Positions 54,574-64,000 of a stretch of 64,000 bases of DNA are shown here, piece after piece. This DNA is from Acanthochromis polyacanthus (lineage: Eukaryota > Chordata > Actinopteri > Pomacentridae). The stretch is from the NCBI RefSeq assembly GCF_021347895.1, contig NC_067122.1, positions 37,728,215 to 37,792,214 of the forward strand. The letters are read 5' to 3'. Position 1 is the stretch's first letter, and every line of letters begins with the position of its first letter. A program made the position numbers and the translations under genes. A model generated the notes under the pieces. The model searched no databases. It was not told the DNA's origin and saw only the letters and a list, made by a program, of their open reading frames with translations.

Positions 54574-54871
54574 ACTCTCGCAGAATCTCGCGATCTCACA
54601 GCATCTCGTCCAGTGTCTGCCAGATTCCGGCCCGCTGAGCCAGTTAAATACTGTCATTTTAACAAAAAGAACATATTAATAAATTTGATTTTTGTGCATA
54701 TTTTGGAGTCACGTCTGTCTCTAGTGTTGCTCGTACCTGTTTGACCTTTTGTCTGTATTGGAGTGGTGGTTCCCTCTAACCAGATTTCCTGGGGGTGGAA
54801 TTCCGTCAGGTGGCGTTGTCGGTCCTTGAGTAGCTAACCAAAACACATTGAGCCCTCATAGCATTGCCACA
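54574..54871 (+). mobile_element. LTR-like TG...CA element, right portion
   Basis: Continuation of 39630-40802 beyond the L1. Contains aataaa at 54678-54683 and ends gcattgccaca at 54871, directly before the tgtt duplicate. Confidence 0.4.
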
Positions 54872-55257
54872 TGTTCTTAAATTTCTTTGGATCGCAGCAT
54901 TTTGTTGCAGCTTTTTGACATCTTTTGGCCGACTTCTTTTTGTCAGACAGGTTCTATTTAAATGATTTCTTGAATGAACAGGTCTGGAGGTGATCAGCCT
55001 TGGATGTGGTCAGTGAAAGTGAACTCACTTTCCTAAAAATGTGATTAGCCACAATTAATTCATGATTTAACATGAATTAACTCCAGTAAGTTTGAAAAGC
55101 TTTTTTCCTTTAAAACAAGAAATCATCATTTAAAAACTGCATTCAGTGTTTATCTTTATCTCATATTTAAATTTGTTTGACACTCTTAAACATTTAAGTG
55201 GGGGAAATATTTAAAACAAGAATTCAAGAAGGGGGCAAACACTTTTTCGCGGCACTG
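54872..55257 (-). mobile_element. Second Tc1 element, 5' portion and terminus
   Basis: On the minus strand this ends with the transposase start codon region (MLRSKEI, near 54900). Outward it contains the family's 5' leader (gtcagacaggttctatttaa, tgaatgaacaggtctggag) and finishes at the terminus actttttcgcggcactg before TA (55258-55259). Pairs with 38549-39629. Confidence 0.85.
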
Positions 55258-55259
55258 TA

Positions 55260-57175
55260 GCACATAAATAAGTGGCTGTTTTGTTCTATTTTGCTGGTAA
55301 TACCATAATTTGCTTCACTGTGTACAGAAAGTTTGCAAAGAACTTGTGGTAGATGAGAAATAATTAAGGAGTGCCCTTTTAAACTGACACTAAAAAAGCT
55401 AAATTAAAAGAAGACTCCTCATCTATCACTTTTGTCAAATAGGGTCTGGACATTTATTAAAGATGAGTGCCCATTTTCGTAGCACAAACCAATTTATTTT
55501 TACACTTTTGTGATTTAGGAGTGTCCAAAAGACAACACTTTCTGCTTTAGAGATGAATACTGTCTAAACATCATCTAATATTTGTTGAAACAGTTGCTCT
55601 CAGTACTTGAAGAAGAGGCTACAAGTGAAACGGCTAAAAAATAAACTTATAGATATCATCATGAAACCTCCCCAATCGAGTGTTTACATTAAGACAAATA
55701 TTTTTTGTTTTACAAGTTTTGTACTCATAATTTCAAATGTAAATGGAAAAATGAAGTATTATCGCATTAGATATGATTTAAATGCATCCATGTTCAATAC
55801 AAAAATATGTAATCAAATGCCTAAGTGTGTGTTTGGAATGTTTCCTTTTAGTCTAAATGGAAAAAAAATTCAAAATTCACCTATTCAGGAAAAAAACTAA
55901 ATGTTTTTGTCCACTGTGTCTTTCCTTAAGGTTTAGAGCATTTAAAAAAAAAGTCTCAAAGTGACTGAGAAATAGTGTGTAGGAATGTACAGGCAGTGAC
56001 AGGGAGACAGTCTCTGAATCGTGATATCCTGCTATTTACAATATACCAAAATATATAACAGTTCAATTACTTGTAACCTATTCGAGCCGTGGGAAAGGAA
56101 ACAGAACTGGCAGTTATGAGTTTTTCTCCATTTCTTAGAGGAACAGTAGGTCCTGTGAGTCTTTTATCTCGGCGAAAACAGTGATTTTTAGTACAACATC
56201 CATCATTTAGAAACGCACATTGAGCAAATTAGATGATGCAACATTTACAGTATTATCTCCAGAATACATTCAGGTCAAAGCTTTAAGCCTCGGCTCTATC
56301 TTCCACACTCTGGCAGTTTATGTGCTTATTGGCAAGATTTTGTACCGCTGTCATGGTCGCTTCCACATTAGTTGCAAATGCACTCAAAAGCGATTTGTCA
56401 GCTTCCAGTTAGAGAACCAACAAATATGCATCGATAAGAAAACAGAGAATATCCCATCTCTGTGTGCATTAATATGTCTATTTTTGGCTGTAAACTTTAA
56501 TAGTTTGTCACCAAACCTTCCTAGTTGGTCGGAAATGAAATTAAGCAATTCTAGAAGTTTTAATAAATTACTGTTTTCCTGCAGTTTGACCTTTTGCCTT
56601 CCCCGACCATGGTGCTGAAAACAAAGTCAGATTCCCTCTAACGGAGTCTAGGTCATGTTAATGTTGTGCATTGCCCTGACCAAATGAACCCCATTTCTTT
56701 TTCACATTTACCGTGAGTTTTCTTGAGGCTGACGGACACTGCTGGGCTCTCAGTGCTTTCCTGATCCCCTGCAGCTTCACCTGAAACTGCAAAGAGGCCA
56801 GCTGTCGTCTGGGACTGCAGGGAGGCAGCGAGTGGCGAGCCTTGGTGTTTGAAGAGGCTTTGGACAAGCTGAAAGGAGCCTAAACAACTCCTCATCTCCC
56901 CTGCAGGGGAGCAGAGGCGGCGGCGCTGTGTGGAGAGTGACAAGTCAGCAGGCTGAAAGAAAGCGAGCGCTGAGCAGCGAACAGCCGAACTGCTACTACT
57001 GAGAGGCTGCAGCCTTCACTGTGTGAGGGTGCGGTCTGTGAACTCGCCTTAGGGGCAGTCATAGGGTGACCAATCGTTTGACACCATTCAACCTGTGCAC
57101 TCAGTGAAAATGAGGTTGGCCCACTAACCCGAACACACACTGTCTCCCTTCTCTTCTCTTTCACACATTTTGACA
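55260..57175. other. Gene-free stretch
   Basis: About 1.9 kb of AT-rich DNA. A 132-codon plus-strand frame (56220-56618) and overlapping minus-strand frames (56653-57176) have no recognisable domains, so I do not call genes. Confidence 0.4.
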
Positions 57176-57177
57176 TA

Positions 57178-58404
57178 CAGTGGTGGAGAAAGGTTTTCTG
57201 ACACCCTTAAAATTTGACACAATCTCAAATATTATCATAAAATATTTGCAGAAAAATCTATTTTGTGTTTCAAAAGGTGTGGTTGAATAAGACAGACACA
57301 AACAAGAAAAGAACTCAGAGTGCAGTACTTTGCCACGACTGTTCATTCCCTGACTTTGCACTGAACACAGGCGTGTGTACGTTATGTACAGATACCGACT
57401 CGCCTGATTTATATATGTAGCGAACGGCGGGATGGCACTCGGAAACATCCCCACAGTTTAAATAATTGTTCCTTGTATCATTTCCGATAAGTCCTCAGCA
57501 GTGGATTTGTAGTACGATCACAATCATGTGATCATCAGCAGGCAGCCAAGGTAGTATTCACTTGTTGTCATAGTTACAGTGACACCGTGCTGCTATCAGA
57601 CACCGTGCCGCTATCTCGATTTGAAACAAATCCGTGGATCCAGACGATAAGCCGCATCACTGCCAAAATCTAATGAGGTGGTCCTTATGTCATTTCTGAC
57701 CTTCCCTGATATTTTCATCCAAATTTGTTTGTCCATTTTGAAGTATTGTTGACAGACGGAAGGAAAGAAGAAAGGATTCTTGTACGCCAATTGTCACATA
57801 ACTACAAGTACATAACTGATACTAATGTGTGGGTGGAACACTGGACACCAGTTTGGTTTGACCACGGCTGCTTAAGCTCCTGTGATGTCATTCGATGGTT
57901 TTTCCTGCACATGCGAATCAGGATGCGGTAATTTCTTGCTGAGGAAACCCTTTGATGCCCAGATCTCGGTCTGTCTTCCAAGTTGTTGGTTCGTCTGTGT
58001 TTCTGCAGAGTGTATCCAATTTCTGAAGGACTGCATCTGCACTTCCTGCAATGGTCCCTTTCTAGCTGAGAATCTGTATCTTCCTTGCTTTGCCCATTTT
58101 TATCTCTGATGAACTTTTAAATGTGTTGGATTTATACCGACACGAAGCACGGCAACAAAAATTGTGTGTTCTAATAAAAAGTACGACCTTCATTAGTGGA
58201 TCACAGGTCACAAAATGACCCAATACTTCTTGTGCATTTTTAAGGAACCAACCAATTTTAAGTTTTCAATGCCTTTCTTGGGATTTATTTGGTATTTTGG
58301 CCGTAACTGTACTAAAACAAATTGCATTTGAAGATCTAAGAGTGATTCTTAATGAATTATTTAACAAATGCATGGGGTGTCCAAAATCTTTTTTTTCATC
58401 CCTG
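57178..58404 (-). mobile_element. Third Tc1-type element, decayed
   Basis: Termini cagtggtggagaaaggtttt (after TA at 57176-57177) and tttttttcatccctg (before TA at 58405-58406). Near 58105-57880 the minus strand has a broken N-terminal transposase frame opening MGKARKIQILS and continuing GIKGFPQQEITAS. The middle (57610-57780) contains the repeat text gtccttatgtcatttctgac and tttgtttgtccattttgaag, common elsewhere in fish. The catalytic domain is missing. Confidence 0.55.
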
Positions 58405-58540
58405 TACATGAATCTGATGGGAGGAACTGAAGAGGAGAGGAGTTGAGGCTGTGAGAAAAGTGAAATGAGATAAGGGGGCAGTATACATAGACATATAGTG
58501 TATATGTCTATGGCAGTATATCAGTCTGTCTCTGTCCAAC

Positions 58541-58741
58541 ATGGCAACCAGGTGGGTAATCTGCGGCGCTGGGAGTATCAGCCATGACTTCACTGTGGCT
58601 CTGAAAACTCTTCCACCTGAAGAACATCAGGTTGTGGCCATGGTAGCTCGCAAACTGGAAAGTGCACAGGAGTTTGCCAAGAAGCACAGCATCTCCCGAA
58701 CATATGGCAGCTATGAGGAGCTGGCCAAAGACCTAGACATA
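58541..58741 (+). CDS. dhdh: Dihydrodiol dehydrogenase (DHDH), first coding exon
   Basis: The 67 codons from ATG match the N-terminus of trans-1,2-dihydrobenzene-1,2-diol dehydrogenase, an NADP-dependent cytosolic oxidoreductase of the Gfo/Idh/MocA family that oxidises trans-dihydrodiols and D-xylose. Visible are the Rossmann glycine motif [11 protein letters not shown] (residues 7-17), the conserved [14 protein letters not shown] (24-37), and [21 protein letters not shown] (44-64). The full protein is about 330 residues, so at least 80 percent is missing. The homologous text stops exactly at a TA where a 189-bp MITE has inserted. Sequence beyond the MITE does not continue the protein and begins GTATCA, a possible donor. 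No further dhdh exon was found to the window end. This is either the first exon of a gene continuing past 64 kb or an orphan fragment. Confidence 0.75.
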
Positions 58742-58930
58742 CAGCCATGGCCATAAGTTTGGACACAAGTACCATGACGCTTGTGAATCTTAGAAAATAC
58801 CACAATGAAAATATATTTCATTTTGGTTGATGGCTATGACTGGTATTTATATTGTAAGTGACAATTTTGTGGTATTTTCTAAGATTCACAAGCGTCATGG
58901 TACTTGTGTCCAAACTTATGGCCATGGCTG
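58742..58930. mobile_element. Palindromic mariner-type MITE (189 bp) at the dhdh exon edge
   Basis: Flanked by TA at 58740-58741 and 58931-58932. The arms are almost perfect inverted repeats of about 63 bp (cagccatggccataagtttg at left, complement at right). Each includes gacacaagtaccatgacgct and the aagattcacaag region. The spacer is about 60 bp. No coding capacity. As it stands, reading the dhdh frame into it adds QPWP and a stop. Confidence 0.9.
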
Positions 58931-58932
58931 TA

Positions 58933-61315
58933 GTATCATGTGTAATACTTGTGTTATTTTGTTTTTCCCAGGCAATATCTGGCAAAAGAATTTCTTTTTG
59001 TCTCATTTTATTTCTTTGCTGCAGCTATTCTTTTGGTACAATCTGACAAATAAATTGAATCTACCCGAAATCACATCAAACACTTGCATCAAACTGGCAG
59101 ATTTGGTTTGAAATTATCATTTGAAGATTTGATTTATCTACTAAGGACAATCAAAATTGACTCAAAATACACAAGATCTTAGACTGAACTACAGACATTA
59201 TAGGTGAGTGTTTTCCCTCCAACAAAAGTACATTTGTGTTGTGCTGGTAAATGCAACGTTTAACAATAAAATGATCAAATACAGATAAAAGTTTATCTGT
59301 TTCAACCTGGCTTGAGTAGATGTTGGTTACTGTGTTAAAGGTGGACTTTTCTGGAGTAAATTTATTGATATTTCGCTACGTAGCATATTTACTTAGAACA
59401 GCCAGAACCCCAACCCACCATAACTAGCCTCCCTGCTTCACAAGCCAGGAAGAACTTCATCCAGTTTCTGCACAGAATCTGAATCATGTTCTTGTTCCAA
59501 TCAGCACACCTGACTGAGATTTGAAAAAAAAATAAAAAATCTTTATTTCCATCTCATCTAAAGGGTAAATTAGAGAGTAAATTGCAGCCTATGCTGATTT
59601 ATTGAGCAAGTTCTAAAAATTCTCAATTGCAGCTCAAATTTCATACAACAGAAATGACGCACAGCAGTGGATTAGTCATTCTTGTCATGTGGCAGTGTGT
59701 TTTTAAAGCAATTTAAATAGTGAATGCAGTTTGGACACAGAACAAGGAGCTACTGCACTGTTCCATTTTGATTGCTCAGTTTACGGGCAGATGCAGTTGT
59801 ACTTTTTCATGCAGTAGTGTAAATCATAAGTTGAAAACAGTGGATCTTGTATGCATAGTTACAGTATAAATGTTGTGTATGAGTTTCATAGTTAAAGATA
59901 TTTTCTGGCTCATCTCATTTTTCTACTGTTTGCAATGAAAGCACAATAATGCTCCAAAAATAGCTTTAATTCTGTGCACCACTCAGGAATAAATTGTATT
60001 TGAGTTCTACATACACAGTCCTGATGAAGCAGATTAGTTGAGGGTTCAGCAAAATGGAAAATATTAATAGGTAATATTGATTAGCTTTCATTTTTGCATG
60101 TTTAGTCATGATGTCCCAGAAATACACAAGATTTATGGCCAAGTTTAACTGTCTTTATATTTCACTTATTACACTAAAACTGGAGTTTGTCTTTCAGTTG
60201 AGATTAGAAAAATTCAGGTGATCTTGATCTTCTAATAGCATGTCGATTCTATTTGATTTAAGTCAAAAAGAAACTGACAGTCACAGGACAACTAACAAGT
60301 TTTCTAGCTCAAGCCACATTTCTAATATTTCTCAAATTCAGTTGGTCTGTCCTGCTTTTATAAATACAGAATCTATGAAGACTTTTGCTGAACATTAAAG
60401 TCAAAATCTTGACATGCATCCTCTGAGTTTTTCATGCGATTGTAACTGTAATAAATATTTGTGATGCTTTTATCCACAATTTCCTTAATTCTAAGAGAAT
60501 TTAGTTACATACAGTAAAGTCCCCAGCAAACAGTATTCAACCTGTGCTCATCAACCTGTTTGTCCAGAAAAATCTATCCTTCACTGTGTAATCTTGTTTG
60601 AATGTTGGAGGAACAAAAGGAAAATCAGAACCAACTGATCAGGCCAAGTGTATGAGCCACACAGCAGTTTGCACCTGGTGTTCAACAGACCATTCAACAC
60701 TGATGTCTGACTCATCAACTGAACTCATCCTGCGGGCAAACAAAAGTGCATCATTTTCATTTCTTGTCTACTTTTTTCACTTTGAAGTGGGAGCTCTTCA
60801 TGTTGTGTTTGAAATGGGAAAGAAAGAAATTTTATTCAAATTATGTAGCAGAGTTTATTCTTAAATTGAATTGAATCTAATGCCTGGATAGATACAATAA
60901 ACGTCAACAACAAATTTCACTTCAAGGCAAAATAATCCACCTGTTTTTACTGAGCTTAGCTGGACCTTTGCTTCTTCTTTATGGAGGAGGCTTTTCATAT
61001 CATGTACACTTTTATTTTTATTAAGAGAAAGAAGTGCTGTTTCCCCTTTCTTGTTTTTTTCCATTTTTTTCTGGTTGCACTACCCATGTTGCAATATAAT
61101 TTTTAAGTGAATGGGAAGTGAACTTCTTCAATGAAACGACCTGTTTCTATTAGTTTCTTTGGACCAAATAAACTAGGCTGTGTAGAGTGTGACCGTATAG
61201 ACTACTTTAGACATGGCTCCAAAAAAAACGAGTAGAAGAAGCAGAAAACAAAACACTTGTCTAAAAAAAAAAAAAAAAATCATAAAAACCCATTATGTGC
61301 ACTAACTGTCACAAA
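58933..61315. other. Gene-free stretch
   Basis: About 2.4 kb with no recognised repeats and no dhdh homology. Could be intron if dhdh continues. A ttttcccag acceptor-like site near 58970 leads to no homologous codons. Confidence 0.4.
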
Positions 61316-61317
61316 CT

Positions 61318-61500
61318 ACAGTAGGTGTGTGAACCCAAGCAGCAGGCGGCGGACAGGCAGGTGAATTAATAATTATTTAATATATATATAAAATAAACAG
61401 AAAGCACTCAAAGAGGGAGGCACAGGGGAATTAACAGAATGGGTAAACTAAACAGAACTAAGGGTGACGGCCTAGGGCCACGATGAAGGCTAAAAGACTA
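61318..61500 (-). mobile_element. LTR-end fragment
   Basis: Text tgtcacaaactacagtaggt followed by gtgaacccaagcagcaggcg has the style of a fish LTR terminus (TGTCA start, then a 'gacccaaagcag' R/U5-like segment). No matching second end was found, so it is a truncated LTR at best. Confidence 0.3.
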
Positions 61501-61503
61501 AAA

Positions 61504-61548
61504 GTTTCCTCTCCCCCCCCAAACTAAAGTTGGGGGGGAGAGGAAACT
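61504..61548. repeat. Strong hairpin (about 18-bp stem)
   Basis: gtttcctctcccccccc and ttgggggggagaggaaac are nearly perfect complements around a short loop (aaactaaag). Confidence 0.85.
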
Positions 61549-61699
61549 CACAAAATGTCTGGGAGATCTGGAGACAGGGCAATGGCAGAGCTGACGAAGC
61601 TGGTGGCGGAGATGTGACTGAGGCGGCAGAACGGGCAGAACCTAAGGCAGGCGGAGGGGTGTGCGGAGTGGAGGGAGAAAGACGAGCAGTCGTACACTC

Positions 61700-62135
61700 T
61701 AAAAAAAAGAAAAGTTGACTGAACTTAAAAAAGTAAGGCAACCAGCTGCAAAGCTTTTTTGAGTAAACTCAACTAAGGGCTTCTACTTTGTGTCAACTTA
61801 AACTGAGAGGGTAAATCAAAGCAGAATCTTAAATTCAATGAACTTAAGATGGTTAGTCAGGTCTACTCGCGTCTTTGAGCTGAAACAACTCATGTTGTTA
61901 AGTTAAAAATATATTTGAAAAAGTTCCAACTTATATTCACAAGTTGGCTCAACTTAACTGTGTGAATAACTCTAAACCATAGTTTTAAGTTAGCCTAACT
62001 TAATATTTCAACTTTGATCTACCCTCTTGATGTAGGTTCACTCAACACAAGCCTGTTTACTGAGTTTACTCAAAAATGCTTTGCAGCTGGTTGCCTTACT
62101 TTTTTAAGTTGGCTCAACTACTCATTCTTTAGTTG
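61700..62135. mobile_element. MITE with about 60-bp terminal inverted repeats
   Basis: The left arm near 61715-61785 (aaaaagtaaggcaaccagct, gcaaagcttttttgagtaaa) is complementary to the right arm near 62056-62130 (ttgcagctggttgccttact). Internal text is dominated by 'caacttaa' words. The exact ends are unclear (about acactctaaaaa at left). It lies 700 bp downstream of the SAMD3-like terminal exon. Confidence 0.65.
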
Positions 62136-62139
62136 GGAA

Positions 62140-62830
62140 GACTGTAATTAAAATTTCAAATACCCCTTCCAAATCATGTCATTTATTGACAGAAATTGAA
62201 CATTAGCAGTGAACATTAAATGTTTCAAGTGCTACTTAACATGAACACATCAAAGGGCATGATATACTTTTATAGAATTATTCACAACAAATGCCACCTT
62301 GTAAAAGAGGACTAAAAAATAATGAAGTTGTTAAATATAATTTCTTCTTACACGATCAAATATCAGCAATTACCAAATTAAATAATCAAAAATCCAATTA
62401 AAAAATTAAAGAAAACAAAGAGCTGTACCTAGTTTGCCTGGACAGTATAGATGACTCTGAGTAAGAAAATAAACTATTATGTGCATGACAGGCACTTCAT
62501 GGGATAAGTTAAAAAAACAAAACACATTTTACATTAAATTGTATTACTCAGTAACATTTACCCCTACTTGGACCTTTCAAGAAACAAAAGGGGGAAACAA
62601 ACCAGCAGCTGCCAATATCAACTTGGAATAAAAAACACAAGAATTTTTTTAAATCCTTCAACAAATACTAAAATGTTTTGATTATTGTTTTTACAACAAA
62701 CAACAGTGTACAACAATAACTCCAATTATGCAATTCTGGATATTGTACAACGCCTTTCTGACACTAACCTGTTAGTGACCACTTTGGTCAGAACTTACCA
62801 GTGTAGCCCATTATCAGAAACATCATCACA
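62140..62830. other. Gene-free; probable 3' UTR of the minus-strand exon
   Basis: AT-rich, downstream on the minus strand of the exon at 62833-63150. No other feature. Confidence 0.35.
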
Positions 62831-62832
62831 GT

Positions 62833-63150
62833 CTATTTCAGCAAACTGTTCTTTAGGGCCTGGACCCTGGCTGAGCAGTGGGTACCGAGGTTCATGAAGA
62901 CCTTCTGAACTGCCTCAAAAGTATACTTCAGCTCCTTTGGATAGTCCAAGTTCAGAGCATATGTAAGGCCAAAGAGAAGGGCAAATGCTGTGGGGAAGTC
63001 GCTGATGTCATCTAGAACAATCTGCTCCTCAATAACCAAGGCAATGCTTCTTGTAGTTGGAGCAGAGGTGACGGTTCCAACATCATCTTCAACAACGGTG
63101 AGTATACCTAGCTCCAAGCCTTTCACAGACAATTCCTCCAGGTCAGTGTC
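62833..63150 (-). CDS. Terminal exon of a fish multicopy 'SAMD3-like' protein
   Basis: A minus-strand acceptor (attcttttctgcag, complement at 63151-63164) is followed by an open frame of about 105 codons ending in a stop at 62833. It reads DTDLEELSVKGLELGILTVV, then LVIEEQIVLDDISDFPTAFA, LLFGLTYALNLDYPKELKYTF and CSARVQALKNSLLK. I recognise this as the C-terminal end of a family present in many copies in teleost genomes and often auto-named sterile alpha motif domain-containing protein 3-like. The function is not established; these copies lie near repeats, and a transposon origin has to be considered. No upstream exon could be identified before the window end. The reading frame is intact. Confidence 0.65.
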   Translation of the reverse strand, partial: DTDLEELSVKGLELGILTVVEDDVGTVTSAPTTRSIALVIEEQIVLDDISDFPTAFALLFGLTYALNLDYPKELKYTFEAVQKVFMNLGTHCSARVQALKNSLLK

Positions 63151-63299
63151 CTGCAGAAAAGAATAAGAAAGTCAAAATATGCAAAATATGGTTTATTAGA
63201 CCACCCCCTCCAAAATAAAAAACAAAACACAAACACTAACATAATGTTTGCTTCCTTATAATAAAAAACACGCTCCGCTTAAAACATCCCCCGCCTTAT

Positions 63300-63745
63300 A
63301 TATAGTGCCTCGAAGTGCAAGAAATAATAATCTATACTGGACGATACACCAACAAAATGATACATCTTCACTACAATAAAAATAATCAGGTCAAGGTCAC
63401 GCACCCCAACAGGCACATCTACATTACCAACAGGCTTAGTGTGCGCAATATGAATGAAATCCTGCAAGTAGTTTCTGAGATATGCTCCGGAAACGACAAA
63501 ATATTTGAAGTGCCTCAGTATGACCTTGAAAATCAGGTCAAGGTCATACACCCCAAAAGGCACATCTATACTACATAGAGATGGCCGGGGTGCAATATGA
63601 ATGAAATCCCTCAAGTAGTTCTTGAGATACGCTCCGGAAACGAAATGCGGATGTGCGGATGTACGTACGTACGTACGTACGGACATACGGACGGACGTGC
63701 CCACGCCAATATCCCCCTTCATGCCTACGGTCCGGCGGGGGATAA
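63300..63745. repeat. Dimeric fish repeat with (GTAC)n and (GGAC)n tract
   Basis: Two about 170-bp units (63388-63510 and 63532-63655) each contain aatcaggtcaaggtca, aggcacatctat and gagatatgctccggaaacga. Then comes gtacgtacgtacgtacgtac (63660-63680), a gacggacg run, and a ggcgggggataaa end. ORFs on both strands here follow the repeat periodicity and are not genes. Confidence 0.7.
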
Positions 63746-64000
63746 AAATGCATACGGAAAAGCCACAAAGTTTTTGGTACAATGCCCTTTAGACAGAGGA
63801 CACAAAACTGGAGATTTTTGGCAAGTCATGTCAGCTCCATGATTACAGAGACAATGAAGTCTACAAAGAAAAAGAGATTGTAGATTGTTGCTTCTGGTGT
63901 CATGAATCTGTGCAAGTTATGATGTAATCCCAAGACTATCAAGCCATTCTGGAGCCAAATGTGCTGCCCAGTGTCAGAAAACTTCTCAGTCGCCGGTCAC

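Noticed and set aside
55200..55257. Independent third Tc1 end
   Set aside because: Its leader and start codon region complete the Tc1 at 38549, so it is the other half of that element.
56220..56618. 132-codon plus-strand gene
   Set aside because: No recognisable domain, no splice or promoter context, ordinary AT-rich background.

Overview
This window is repeat-dense DNA from a ray-finned fish, probably a percomorph teleost. The evidence is the mix of mobile elements: Tc1/mariner, hAT, L1-clade and L2-clade LINEs, an RTE/Rex-like LINE fragment, tRNA-headed SINEs with fish-type tails, Gypsy-style LTRs, and long (GT)n tracts. There is no bacterial, plasmid or phage signal. Host coding sequence is scarce. 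I can support one exon of dhdh (dihydrodiol dehydrogenase) at 58541-58741, and the terminal exon of a fish multicopy 'SAMD3-like' family at 62833-63150. Weaker are two small candidate exons of one unrecognised minus-strand gene at 578-1098.

Layout. 1-7.7 kb: candidate gene start, an AT-rich foldback, a Harbinger-like MITE holding a SINE, a solo LTR with a perfect 5-bp target duplication, and a Tc1-type MITE. 7.76-11.55 kb: a non-autonomous LTR retrotransposon with GC-rich tandem repeats and a proline-rich Gag-like ORF but no pol. 12-21.7 kb: microsatellites, mariner, LINE and SINE remnants, a palindromic element and a second solo LTR. 21.7-24.5 kb: an old repeat carrying a Tc1 element with an uninterrupted 339-aa transposase. 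25-34 kb: MITE copies, a KIAA1586-like hAT pseudogene and two L2-tailed SINEs. 34-38.5 kb: mostly unique sequence plus a second palindromic element. 38.5-55.3 kb: a nest of insertions. A decayed Tc1 (38549-55257) is split by an LTR-like TG...CA element (39630-54871). That is split by a minus-strand L1 (40803-54561), whose ORF1 is broken by an L2 (47017-52459) and, separately, by a BED-finger hAT element (52548-54030). 55.3-64 kb: a Tc1 remnant, the dhdh exon with a palindromic mariner MITE at its 3' edge, long unique stretches, a MITE and the SAMD3-like exon.

The elements are functionally linked. The L2 is the kind of LINE whose reverse transcriptase can mobilise the SINEs here that share its tail. 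The hAT, palindromic and Tc1 MITEs lack transposase and depend on relatives elsewhere. Only the Tc1 at 22000-23629 still encodes its own uninterrupted enzyme. All calls come from reading the sequence and remembered family knowledge; no database search was run.
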